Assembly (NCBI GenBank): GCA_041640815.1
Contig: JBEPZO010000043.1
Location: 1-14,785, forward strand
Source: JANWZL01 sp041640815
GTDB taxonomy: Bacteria > Pseudomonadota > Gammaproteobacteria > Burkholderiales > Thiobacillaceae
DNA: 14,785 nucleotides
Direction: 5' to 3'
This document shows positions 5,654-12,941 of this stretch, piece after piece (position 1 is the stretch's first letter; every line of letters begins with the position of its first letter). A program made the translations under genes and the position numbers. Below the pieces are notes generated by a model that saw only the letters and a program-made list of their open reading frames with translations, did no database searches and was not told the DNA's origin.

Positions 5654-6775
5654 ATGGAGTACGCGGCGTACCGAACCAGCGACCCGAAGCAGTTGATGCA
5701 TTCCATCATCCAGCGCATCGCCACCGGCCCAGAGCTATCGAAGGACATCGCCCGCGAGGAGGCGTATCTCGGCATGAAGGCCATCCTCGACGGGCAGATC
5801 GACCCCGTGCAGTGCGGCATCTTCTTCATCGCCCTGCGCATGAAGCGAGAGACGGACGACGAGAACAAGGGAGTGCTGGATGCCATCCTCGAGGCTACGC
5901 ACCGGGTGACTGCCGACGTCGACGACGTGGTCGACATCGCCGATCCCTATGACGGCTACAACCGCTGTTTGCCGGCGTCGCCTTTCCTGCCCGTCCTGCT
6001 GGCCGAGCTGGGGGTGCCGGCGGTCAACCACGGCGTGGACAAGGTCGGGCCCAAGTACGGGGTCACCGCGCGTCATGTCTTGCAGGCGGCCGGTGCCAAC
6101 GTCGACCTCACCCCCGAGGAGGCCGCGCGTCGCCTATCCGATCCCGCACTTGGCTGGGCCTACATCGATCAAGCCAAGTTCTGCCCCAAGCTGCATGACC
6201 TGGTGCCGCTACGCGGCAAGATCATCAAGCGCCAGGCGATGACCACCGTCGAGGTGGCTGCGCGCCCCATCGCCGGCCGCAAGCGCACGCACTTCGTCAC
6301 CGGCTATGTGCACAAGCCCTACCCGCCGGTGTACGCCATGTTGGCCCGGCACGCCGGTTTCGATTCCGCGCTCATCATCCGCGGCGTTGAGGGCGGCGTT
6401 ATCCCCAGCCTGCGTCAGCCAGGCAAGTACTATTGGTTCAAGGATCGCGGCGAGGAGGTCGAGGCGGATATCGACCCGCAGGCCTTGGGCATCGAACAGA
6501 GCGTGCGCGCCGTCCCCTTGCCTGAGGGGCTGCCCAAGATCGAGCGCGCCGGCGACGAGGTGGCCATCATGGTGGATGTGGCCGCCACCGCCCGTGCCGC
6601 GGCCGAGGCGGGGCTGGCCGCACTGGGGGGCGAGAAAGGGCCTACCTATGATTCGCTGGTCATCGGTGCTGCGCTCATCCTGCATCACCTCGGCCGTGCC
6701 GGCAGCCTGCGGCAGGCAGCGGATCAAGCCCGCGCCGTCCTCGACTCCGGGCGTGCCCTGGCGAGGGTGAAGTGA
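5654..6775 (+). CDS. TrpD2/YbiB-like protein (anthranilate phosphoribosyltransferase fold)
   Basis: The ATG at 5654 is chosen because AGGAG lies 5 bases upstream; a TTG at 5612 gives a longer frame without a ribosome site. The 373-residue product has the helical N-terminal domain of glycosyltransferase family 3 (about 10-75, GMKAILDGQIDPVQCGIFFIALRMKRET) and then the larger nucleoside-binding fold. The PRPP loop of true TrpD (GTGGD) is replaced by DPYDGYNR at 97-104, and a family-like NHGVDKVGPKYG follows at 125-136. This pattern is typical of TrpD2/YbiB relatives; E. coli YbiB binds nucleic acid and is not a tryptophan enzyme. No trp genes are nearby. It lies 58 bases after the regulator and overlaps the Rieske gene by one base, so the three probably form one operon. 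Its reaction is unknown. Confidence 0.75.
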   Translation: MEYAAYRTSDPKQLMHSIIQRIATGPELSKDIAREEAYLGMKAILDGQIDPVQCGIFFIALRMKRETDDENKGVLDAILEATHRVTADVDDVVDIADPYDGYNRCLPASPFLPVLLAELGVPAVNHGVDKVGPKYGVTARHVLQAAGANVDLTPEEAARRLSDPALGWAYIDQAKFCPKLHDLVPLRGKIIKRQAMTTVEVAARPIAGRKRTHFVTGYVHKPYPPVYAMLARHAGFDSALIIRGVEGGVIPSLRQPGKYYWFKDRGEEVEADIDPQALGIEQSVRAVPLPEGLPKIERAGDEVAIMVDVAATARAAAEAGLAALGGEKGPTYDSLVIGAALILHHLGRAGSLRQAADQARAVLDSGRALARVK

Positions 6776-7089
6776 TGTCCCACGCCTATGTAACCGTCGC
6801 CCGGCAGGATGAGCTCAAGCCTGGGCAGATGAAGCGCGTCATGCTGGACGGCCGCAGGCTGTTGCTCTGCCGTACAGAGGATGCCTGGTATTGCGTGGAT
6901 GAGCTGTGCAGCCACGAGGATTACTCGCTCTACTTCGGCTGCCTCAAGGGCCGCACGATCAAGTGTTCCCTGCATGGCAGCTATTTCGATCTGGCCACCG
7001 GCCAGCCGCTCAACGACCCGGCTGTAAGCCCCATCGGCAGCTATGCCGTGCGGCTGCGCGATGGCCTAGTTGAGGTCGCGCTGGACTGA
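6775..7089 (+). CDS. Rieske [2Fe-2S] ferredoxin-like protein
   Basis: The 104-residue soluble protein has both Rieske cluster motifs: C45-S-H47 and C64-S-L-H67, the two Cys and two His that ligate the [2Fe-2S] cluster. The size and fold resemble NirD-like or dioxygenase-type Rieske ferredoxins and contain no membrane anchor, so it is probably a cytoplasmic electron carrier. ATG overlaps the TGA of the preceding gene (TGATG), showing translational coupling; a GTG one codon earlier is an alternative. Additional cysteines are C32, C40 and C56. No nitrite reductase or oxygenase subunit is next to it, so its partner is unknown; the TrpD2-like neighbour is the obvious candidate. Confidence 0.9.
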   Translation: MSHAYVTVARQDELKPGQMKRVMLDGRRLLLCRTEDAWYCVDELCSHEDYSLYFGCLKGRTIKCSLHGSYFDLATGQPLNDPAVSPIGSYAVRLRDGLVEVALD

Positions 7090-7118
7090 GGGGTAGCGTC
7101 ACAGGCAGGTTATCGACC

Positions 7119-8063
7119 TCAGCGCCACAGGCCGCTAGGATGCCAACGCGGCGCCTTCCGCCCGCCGGACGGTGGCAGCCACGCGAGGTCGAGCACAGGC
7201 CATACCGTGGGCTGGGTAGCCTGAGCCATCTGCATGAGGCGGGCGATGCGGGCCTCGGTTGCCGGATGGGTGCGCAGCCAGGAGGGCTCTGGATTGCCCC
7301 AGCCGGGCAGCATCCACGCGCGCAATCCGCGGCTGACGCGCTCGATCTTGGTCAGCGCAAGGGCGAGCCCTTCGGGGTCACCAGTCAGTTCCGCCGCTTT
7401 GCGATCGGCATCGTATTCACGCACGCGCGATAGGCCGAGCTGCGCCAGCATGGCCAGATGCGGCGAAAAAGTGAGCAGCAGGAGGGCAGACCACGCCACC
7501 TGCACCTCTGCCAAAACCCATGCCGGCAGGGAGACGAGCAGCAGCAATTGCCCGGTGAGGGCGAACAGCGCCGTGATGCGGCTGACGCTATCGGCTAGAC
7601 CCATCACCCTCAGGTCGCCATTGGCGATATGCGCGGTCTCGTGCGCCAGCACGCCAAACAGCTCACGGGGGGTCAGAGTCTCGAGCAGCCCTGTGGTCAG
7701 GGCCACGGCTGAACGCCTGCGGTTGCCGACGGCAAAGGCGTTGACCATCGGGCTAGCCACATAGTGCAGCACCGGTACGGCCGGCAGCCCAGCCCGCGTC
7801 GCCAACGCCTGGGCCATATGCCAGAGTTCGGGTGCGGCAGAGGGGGGGATGGGACGCGCGCCGTACAGGGCGAGCGTGAGCCAGCTTGCCGCTACCGGTT
7901 CGAGGATGAGGGCGAGGAGGGCGACCGCCAGCGCCAGCCACATCCCCTGGTTACCGAATAAGAGCGCGCCGGCCACACCGGCAATGCCGAGCAGCAAGGC
8001 CATGAGCAGCAGCGTCTGCAGACCATTGATCAAGGCATGCAGACGGCTAACGGCGTGCGGCAT
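7119..8063 (-). CDS. HtpX-like M48 family membrane zinc metalloprotease
   Basis: The 314-residue protein has two N-terminal membrane helices (about 16-37 and 41-62), the zinc protease motif HETAHIANGD with H141, E142 and H145, a hydrophobic pair around 162-210, and the third zinc ligand E216 in REYDAD. This order is that of HtpX, the membrane protease that degrades misfolded membrane proteins with its active site facing the cytoplasm. The C-terminal tail (LRTHPATEARIARL) is also typical of M48. It is somewhat longer than E. coli HtpX, so it may be a paralogue. The ATG has no clear ribosome site. It converges with the Rieske gene with 29 bases between the stops. Confidence 0.85.
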   Translation of the reverse strand: MPHAVSRLHALINGLQTLLLMALLLGIAGVAGALLFGNQGMWLALAVALLALILEPVAASWLTLALYGARPIPPSAAPELWHMAQALATRAGLPAVPVLHYVASPMVNAFAVGNRRRSAVALTTGLLETLTPRELFGVLAHETAHIANGDLRVMGLADSVSRITALFALTGQLLLLVSLPAWVLAEVQVAWSALLLLTFSPHLAMLAQLGLSRVREYDADRKAAELTGDPEGLALALTKIERVSRGLRAWMLPGWGNPEPSWLRTHPATEARIARLMQMAQATQPTVWPVLDLAWLPPSGGRKAPRWHPSGLWR

Positions 8064-8129
8064 GGTGCGATCTGTGTATCGCCAAGGCAGGCGGCATCGT
8101 TTTTACTTCGAAGGACTGGTCTAGGGCAG

Positions 8130-8162
8130 GGCAGGTGCAGGCCCACGGGCTTTGCACCTGCC
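8130..8162. other. Long perfect hairpin upstream of the htpX-like gene
   Basis: GGCAGGTGCA (8130-8139) pairs perfectly with TGCACCTGCC (8153-8162), and the loop contains a further GCCC/GGGC pairing. A second hairpin, ATGGC-GAG-GCCAT, follows at 8165-8177. Both lie between the cytochrome stop (8232) and the protease start (8063) on the minus strand. There is no U-run, so it may be a Rho-type 3' end, an mRNA stabiliser or a 5' leader element. Confidence 0.5.
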
Positions 8163-8231
8163 GTATGGCGAGGCCATCGCCGCAAAAGCCCGCATCTGGG
8201 GCGGACCCGAACGGCGAACCGCCTCGCGTGC

Positions 8232-8798
8232 CTATAGCGGCCGCTTGATGGAAATGCCGCCGCGGATCATCCCAGGCTTGTAGCCGGTGGCCTTGTCATG
8301 CGGATATTCGACCGCCAGGCGGGCCTTGACGGCGTCGCTGATCGCATCCGGCGTGCCATGGCAGGCGGTGCACAGCGGTTGCACCGGCAACGCCTTCATG
8401 TAGCGAAAGACCTTGCCGGCCGGCTCCTCGACCACCTGGGCGAATTCGAGCGTCTCCGGCTTAGCGCCTGCGGCCAGGCGTTGTTCCAGGATCTTCAGTG
8501 CCCCCTGTTCCCATTCGTCAGGGGTGCCCAGCAGTGGGTTGCGGGTTTTTAGGCTTACCCGCGTCACCCGCCAGCCAGTGCTGCGCGATAGCTCGCCGGC
8601 GATGGCAGGGGCCTTCTCCTTGCACACGGAGATGGCGGATTCCGGGCCACCACTGCTGATCTGCTTCTGCAACTCGCCGCTCAACTGCTTGATCAATTGC
8701 ATGGCGGTCTGGCGGGCCTGTTCGCTCATTTGCGCCTCGTCGCCGAAGGTGGGCAGGGCAAGGGTGGCAAGGGCCAGAGTCAATAAGGTCTTACGCAT
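8232..8798 (-). CDS. DUF3365 (Tll0287-like) mono-haem c-type cytochrome
   Basis: The 188-residue protein has a Sec-type signal peptide (MRKTLLTLALATLALPTFG, cleavage near residue 19-21) and one haem c attachment motif CTACH at 143-147 near the C-terminus. The helical region at 25-75 with SVCKEKAPAIAGELSR, and the segment VTRVSLKTRNPLLGTPDEWE, are typical of DUF3365 periplasmic sensor-like haem domains. It probably works in the periplasm as a haem-based sensor or small redox protein; no partner kinase is fused or adjacent. The start is well defined by AGGAGGT 4 bases upstream, the best ribosome site in the window. It appears to be transcribed separately, with 254 bases upstream containing inverted repeats. 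Confidence 0.88.
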   Translation of the reverse strand: MRKTLLTLALATLALPTFGDEAQMSEQARQTAMQLIKQLSGELQKQISSGGPESAISVCKEKAPAIAGELSRSTGWRVTRVSLKTRNPLLGTPDEWEQGALKILEQRLAAGAKPETLEFAQVVEEPAGKVFRYMKALPVQPLCTACHGTPDAISDAVKARLAVEYPHDKATGYKPGMIRGGISIKRPL

Positions 8799-8868
8799 GT
8801 TTACCTCCTAATGGTGGATTGCTTTGGAGAGAGGCCGAAAAGTCTTTAGCAGCGCATCGTTTTACTGC

Positions 8869-8883
8869 GAGGCTGGCAGCCTC
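8869..8883. promoter_or_regulatory. Palindrome GAGGCTG-G-CAGCCTC
   Basis: A perfect 7-bp inverted repeat with a single central base lies about 75 bases upstream of the cytochrome start. It may be an operator or a hairpin in the 5' leader. Confidence 0.35.
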
Positions 8884-8940
8884 AGCCACCACGGCACGCC
8901 AAGACAATTGGCTACCGTTGATTCTAGCCTGTCAAAACTT

Positions 8941-8962
8941 CGTTATCACTCTCGCGATAACG
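8941..8962. promoter_or_regulatory. Inverted repeat CGTTATC-N8-GATAACG, candidate operator
   Basis: A perfect 7-bp inverted repeat with an 8-base spacer lies about 145 bases upstream of the cytochrome gene. A minus-strand TTGACA (8931-8936) lies directly beside it, so the repeat could overlap a promoter. The spacing is one or two helical turns between half-sites, as for many dimeric regulators. No candidate regulator is adjacent. Nothing else coding is seen in 8799-9052. Confidence 0.4.
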
Positions 8963-9052
8963 CTTTCGCTTTCACTCTTTCGATGCACATGTCAGCGGCA
9001 AGACCAGCCTGCATTGGTGTTAAATATGCTCGCCGCGTTCTCGATCGTTTCC

Positions 9053-10186
9053 CTATCCTGTCTTGCGATTCTCTACAGTGTCAGAGCCATTCCGCTCTTC
9101 AGCGTGCAGGAAGTTGGCATAGTTGGCCTCCGCCAGCCTGAACCACTGTAGCTCCAGCGCGCGAAACTTCTTCCACTCGCTGTAGATCTTGCCGAACACC
9201 GGGTTTTTGGCGGCCTCTTCCTCATAGAGCTGGAAGGCGGCCTCGCGGGCGGCGGTCATGATATCGTTGGGGAAGGCGCGCAGTTTCACCCCTTGGCTGA
9301 CCAGTCGCAGCAAGGCTTGTGGATTCTTGGCATCATATTCGGCCAACATCTGGGCGTTGGCCTCGAAGCAAGCGACCTCGATGGCATGCTGGTATGCCGG
9401 CGGTAGGGTCTGCCACTTTTCCAGGTTGACATAGAAGGATAGCTGCGGCCCACCTTCCCACCATCCGGGGTAGTAGTAGTGCGGCGCGATCTTGTGGAAA
9501 CCGAGTTTGGCGTCGTCATAAGGGCCGACCCACTCTGCCGCGTCGATCGCCCCCCGCTCGAGTGCAGGGTAGATGTCGGCGCCGGCAAGGGTCTGTGGCA
9601 CCCCGCCCAACTTGGCCAGAATCTGACCGCCAATGCCGGGGATGCGCATCTTGAGCCCTTTCAGGTCGTCCAGCGATTTGATCTCCTTGCGGAACCAGCC
9701 GCCCATCTGCACGCCGGTATTGCCGCCAGGAAACTGGATGATGTTGTACTTGGCAAACAACTCACGCATCAGTTGCAGTCCGCCACCGGCGTACATCCAG
9801 GCGTTTTGCTGGCGTGCCGTCAGGCCAAAGGGCAGGGCGGTATCGAAGGCGAAGGCCATGTCTTTGCCAACATAGTAGTAGCTCGCGGTGTGCCCGCATT
9901 CGACAGTGCCCTGTTGCACCGCATCCATGACTTGCAGGCCGGGGACGATCTCGCCGCCAGCATGGACTTTGATCTGGAACCTACCCTCCGTGAGCGCGGC
10001 CACGCGTGTTGCCATCACTTCGGCAGCACCATAGATGGTGTCTAGGCTCTTTGGAAAGCTGGAGGCCAACCGCCAACGCAGGGTCGGCAACTTACCCGTT
10101 TGAGTGACTTCACCCTGCCGACCACAACCGCCTAGGGCAAAGGCCGAGCCGGTGGCCAGGCCAGCGAGAAAGGCGCGTCTGCGCAT
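9053..10186 (-). CDS. TRAP transporter substrate-binding protein, DctP/TakP-like lipoprotein
   Basis: The 377-residue protein begins MRRRAFLAGL, a twin-arginine-type signal, and has a lipobox LGGC with C21, so it is probably exported folded and anchored as a lipoprotein. The mature part is the DctP family fold; R181 in LKMRIPGIGG is the conserved arginine that binds the substrate carboxylate. The segment GADIYPALERGAIDAAEW and the later YYYPGWWEGG resemble the TakP group, which binds 2-oxo acids or related carboxylates. The ATG has GGAGGAGA upstream. The permease genes dctQ and dctM are not beside it. The ligand cannot be set from sequence alone. Confidence 0.9.
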   Translation of the reverse strand: MRRRAFLAGLATGSAFALGGCGRQGEVTQTGKLPTLRWRLASSFPKSLDTIYGAAEVMATRVAALTEGRFQIKVHAGGEIVPGLQVMDAVQQGTVECGHTASYYYVGKDMAFAFDTALPFGLTARQQNAWMYAGGGLQLMRELFAKYNIIQFPGGNTGVQMGGWFRKEIKSLDDLKGLKMRIPGIGGQILAKLGGVPQTLAGADIYPALERGAIDAAEWVGPYDDAKLGFHKIAPHYYYPGWWEGGPQLSFYVNLEKWQTLPPAYQHAIEVACFEANAQMLAEYDAKNPQALLRLVSQGVKLRAFPNDIMTAAREAAFQLYEEEAAKNPVFGKIYSEWKKFRALELQWFRLAEANYANFLHAEERNGSDTVENRKTG

Positions 10187-10225
10187 GTCTTATCTCCTCC
10201 AGGTGCGGGCGCAATAGACCGGCGG

Positions 10226-10231
10226 ATTATA
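10226..10231 (-). promoter_or_regulatory. Perfect -10 box (TATAAT) for the TRAP binding-protein gene
   Basis: TATAAT on the minus strand lies in the 62-base gap after marC and would start a transcript near 10219, about 33 bases before the gene. The -35 is weak (GGTTAG at about 17 bases), so an activator may be needed. Confidence 0.45.
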
Positions 10232-10248
10232 GCGCACAGCCGGCGGGC

Positions 10249-10890
10249 CTAACCGGCCAAACCTGGAAACAACTGAAGCAGGCCGTGGGCGATCATCTCC
10301 ACCGAGATGGCCGCGATCACAAGGCCCATCAACCGGGTGACGATATGAATGCCTGTGGCACCCATGCGACGGCTCAGAGGGATGGCGGCGCGGAAGATCA
10401 ACCAGACCGACAAGGCGACCATGCCGACGGGAAGCAATAGCAGGGTCTGATTCAGGATGTGACCGGCGGCTGTATTGTGACTGGCCAGAATGACTTGGGT
10501 GATGGCACCCGGGCCGGCAAGCAGGGGTACGCCTAACGGCACCACACCGACCGATTCGCGTTCGGCCGCCTCCTCGGCCTCCTCCTGCGTTTGCCGGATG
10601 GGGGTGCTTTTCGCCTGCATCATGGAGATGGCGAGCAACAGCAGCAGAAGGCCGCCGCCGACCGAGAACGAGGCCAGGCTGATGCCAAAGAATTGCAGGA
10701 TGGCGGTGCCGAAGAATACCGACAGGCCGAGCACGGTTAGAACGGTCAAGGCGGCAACGCGTGCAGCGTGCACGCGCCGTGAGGCGGGCCAGCCATGCGT
10801 GGCGGTCAAGAACAGCGGGATGCTGCCGATGGGGTCGACGATGGCGAACAGGCTGATGGCGGTCTTGATGAGTTCACCCAGTTCGGGCAT
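10249..10890 (-). CDS. MarC/YhgN family integral membrane protein
   Basis: The 213-residue protein shows six hydrophobic segments and both half-signatures of the MarC family: DPIGSIPLF at residues 19-27 and PLLAGPGAI at 122-130, with a charged cytoplasmic loop (about 95-113) between the two three-helix halves. Some archaeal relatives are reported as amino acid transporters, but for most bacterial members function is unknown; an early antibiotic-resistance role for MarC was not upheld. The ATG has no strong ribosome site. A TATAAT box about 80 bases upstream (10968-10973) probably drives it. It is 62 bases ahead of the TRAP binding-protein gene, which appears to have its own -10 box. Confidence 0.9.
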   Translation of the reverse strand: MPELGELIKTAISLFAIVDPIGSIPLFLTATHGWPASRRVHAARVAALTVLTVLGLSVFFGTAILQFFGISLASFSVGGGLLLLLLAISMMQAKSTPIRQTQEEAEEAAERESVGVVPLGVPLLAGPGAITQVILASHNTAAGHILNQTLLLLPVGMVALSVWLIFRAAIPLSRRMGATGIHIVTRLMGLVIAAISVEMIAHGLLQLFPGLAG

Positions 10891-10967
10891 GGGGCGTGGT
10901 CCGGAAGACTTGCTAAGGTGTGCAGCCGTTCGCCGCTCTGGCCTGCCCGCGGCGATGGGCCAGCCGA

Positions 10968-10973
10968 ATTATA
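10968..10973 (-). promoter_or_regulatory. Perfect -10 box (TATAAT) upstream of marC
   Basis: TATAAT on the minus strand would give a start near 10961 and a leader of about 70 bases before the marC ATG. As with the next gene downstream, the -35 region (near GTTTAG) is poor. Confidence 0.45.
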
Positions 10974-11226
10974 CTGACCGAGGGGCGCATCTAAACCCGC
11001 GCCGACCCACCAGGCAGGCCCAAGACAGCAGATGTTCCGGCGCCCCAAGCAGCCGTACCGTGGAATGCCAATCCGACAGGCGTGAGACGACCTCCACCCG
11101 CCTGCCCAAGAAGGATAGAAACGCGTTGCGCGACAAAAAGTGCAGGTTGACCGGGATGTCCACCCGCCCGTCGTCGAACTGGATCAGCGGCCGGTGACGA
11201 TAGCCTTCGATGAGTCGAGCATTCAT
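10969..11226 (-). CDS. Possible small hypothetical protein or gene remnant
   Basis: From the ATG at 11224-11226 this frame encodes 85 residues, beginning MNARLIEGYRHRPLIQFDDG and containing VDIPVNLHFLSRNAFLSFLG. Codon third positions in the middle are mostly G or C, as in neighbouring genes, which favours past or present coding. There is no ribosome site, the last codons overlap the marC -10 box, and I do not recognise the family. The frame extends upstream to a GTG at 11382 without better support. It could be a degraded gene fragment. Confidence 0.25.
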   Translation of the reverse strand: MNARLIEGYRHRPLIQFDDGRVDIPVNLHFLSRNAFLSFLGRRVEVVSRLSDWHSTVRLLGAPEHLLSWACLVGRRGFRCAPRSV

Positions 11227-11388
11227 GATCGAGCGGTTTTTTCTGCAATGGCTACCCCAGCCGCGCATATCACGTGCCAATTCGCGGTCAGCCGCGTACC
11301 GCGATGCCACGCCGCTCACAGCGCGGTTGAGCGACACTACCCTCCTGGAGGCTGTCGACGCTTCGACGCGCTGTCGAGTCACCGTCGA

Positions 11389-12078
11389 TCAGATGCGGCG
11401 GAACACGAGATCCCACACGCCGTGCCCAAGCCGCAGGCCGCGCTGTTCGAATTTGGTCAAGGGACGATAGCTGGGGCGCGGGGCGAAACCAGCACTCGTA
11501 TTGACCAGCGTCGGCTCCGCGCTGAGCACGGCAAGCATCTGCTGGGCATACGGCTCCCAATCCGTAGCTAGGTGTATGTAGCCGCCGGTCTTCAGACGGC
11601 TGGCGAGCAAGCGAACGAAGGGAGGCTGGATCAGACGCCGCTTGTGATGCCGCTTTTTGGGCCAGGGGTCGGGGAAAAAGACGTGTACGCCATCGAGGCT
11701 CGCCTGCGCCAGCATGTGCGCCACGACCTCTTGGGCGTCATGTTGCACGATTCTGACGTTGGTCAGCTTCAATTCGCCGATGCGCTTGAGCAGCGCACCC
11801 ACGCCAGGCGGATGCACCTCGACGCCAAGATAATCGATATCCGGGTGTTCGGCCGCGATGCGCGCCGTGGTCTCGCCCATGCCGAAGCCGATTTCCAAAA
11901 CCTTGGGGCCAGCACGGCCAAACACCGCATCCAGGTCCACGACTGCCGCGCGATACGGCAAAAGGTAGTGCGGCCCCAACTCGGCGAGGGCACGCGCCTG
12001 GCCGGGGCCCATACGCCCGGCGCGCAGTACGTAACTGCGAATCGGGCGACGGCTCGCTTGCGATTGTAGGTCGGTCAA
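11389..12078 (-). CDS. trmB: tRNA (guanine-N7-)-methyltransferase TrmB
   Basis: TrmB methylates G46 in the tRNA variable loop using S-adenosylmethionine. The 229-residue product has the SAM motif EIGFGMG at 62-68 and the family signature FFPDPWPKKRHHKRRL at 134-149. The C-terminal YRPLTKFEQRG is also typical. The start is a TTG at 12076-12078: an in-frame TAG lies at 12088-12090, and the next ATG (codon 23) would cut into the conserved RSYVLRAGRM. The gap to the thiG stop is only 5 bases, so expression is probably coupled to thiG. Upstream genes are thiS and thiG, an arrangement I regard as common in betaproteobacteria. Confidence 0.95.
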   Translation of the reverse strand: MTDLQSQASRRPIRSYVLRAGRMGPGQARALAELGPHYLLPYRAAVVDLDAVFGRAGPKVLEIGFGMGETTARIAAEHPDIDYLGVEVHPPGVGALLKRIGELKLTNVRIVQHDAQEVVAHMLAQASLDGVHVFFPDPWPKKRHHKRRLIQPPFVRLLASRLKTGGYIHLATDWEPYAQQMLAVLSAEPTLVNTSAGFAPRPSYRPLTKFEQRGLRLGHGVWDLVFRRI

Positions 12079-12083
12079 CGCGG

Positions 12084-12866
12084 TCAGCTACCGATCAGAC
12101 CGGTGGTGGGCGAGCTCGGGCTGGCCTGGTAGACCTTTTTCGGCATGCGGCCAGCGAGATAGGCCTCGCGGCCGGCCTCGACCGCCTTTTTCATGGCGCT
12201 GGCCATGCGCACCGGGTCCTTGGCAGCGGCGATGGCGGTGTTCATGAGCACCGCATCGCATCCCAATTCCATGGCGATGGTGGCATCCGAGGCGGTGCCT
12301 ACCCCAGCATCGACGATTACCGGCACCTTGACGCGGTCGATGATGATCTGCAGGTTCCACGGGTTGAGGATGCCCATGCCCGAACCGATCAGCGAGGCCA
12401 GTGGCATCACCGCGACACAGCCGATGTCCTCGAGCTTCTGGGCGATGATCGGGTCATCGGAGGTGTAGACCATGACCTTGAACCCCTCGTCGACCAGGGT
12501 CTTGGCCGCAGCCAAGGTCTCCACCACGTTCGGGTACAGGGTTTGCGGGTCGCCAAGCACTTCCAGCTTCACCAAGTCGTGCCCATCGAGCAGCTCGCGC
12601 GCCAAGCGCAAGGTACGCACCGCCTCCTCCGCCGTGTAGCAGCCGGCGGTATTGGGCAATAAGGTGTAGCGGTCGGGGGGCAGGTAGTCGAGCAAACTGG
12701 GCTGGCTTGGGTCTTGCCCAATGTTGGTGCGGCGGATCGCCACCGTGACGATCTCCGCGCCGGCGGCCTCGATGGCCGCACGCGTTTCGGCGAAATCCTT
12801 GTACTTCCCTGTGCCCACCAGCAGGCGTGAAGAAAAGCTACGTCCAGCGATAACGAGTGGATCCAT
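12084..12866 (-). CDS. thiG: Thiazole synthase ThiG
   Basis: ThiG builds the thiazole phosphate of thiamin from deoxyxylulose phosphate, dehydroglycine and ThiS-thiocarboxylate sulfur. The 260-residue product is full length, with the N-terminal SSRLLVGTGKYKDF, the Schiff-base lysine K100 in VKLEVLGD, and the phosphate-binding segments PLASLIGSGMGI and VIVDAGVGTASDA. The ATG at 12864-12866 has only a weak ribosome site. It lies 75 bases after thiS and 5 bases before trmB. No thiO, thiH, thiC or thiE is in the window, so the source of dehydroglycine cannot be told here. Confidence 0.97.
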   Translation of the reverse strand: MDPLVIAGRSFSSRLLVGTGKYKDFAETRAAIEAAGAEIVTVAIRRTNIGQDPSQPSLLDYLPPDRYTLLPNTAGCYTAEEAVRTLRLARELLDGHDLVKLEVLGDPQTLYPNVVETLAAAKTLVDEGFKVMVYTSDDPIIAQKLEDIGCVAVMPLASLIGSGMGILNPWNLQIIIDRVKVPVIVDAGVGTASDATIAMELGCDAVLMNTAIAAAKDPVRMASAMKKAVEAGREAYLAGRMPKKVYQASPSSPTTGLIGS

Positions 12867-12941
12867 GATCTTCGTGCTTCTATTCAGTGGGGACGCGAGA
12901 TCGCCTATGGCCTTCCTGCCCCACTATGGTGAGGTATAGGA

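Larger units (their letters stand above)
10891..11388. other. 498-base stretch without a convincing gene
   Basis: This gap between trmB and marC contains the marC promoter, one possible small minus-strand reading frame (10969-11226), an 11-bp palindrome CCTCCTGGAGG at 11341-11351, and several GTCGA-containing repeats near 11352-11390. No RNA gene, insertion sequence or known structured element is recognised. It may be a decayed gene. Confidence 0.6.

Noticed and set aside
8819..9151. Two overlapping plus-strand frames (8819-9151 and 8824-9141)
   Set aside because: They run antisense into the end of the TRAP protein gene, lack ribosome sites and resemble no family; the region better fits a regulatory gap.
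10490..11197. Plus-strand open frame of 235 codons across marC and the gap
   Set aside because: It overlaps marC antisense and shows low-complexity Ser/Arg/Pro composition with no domain.
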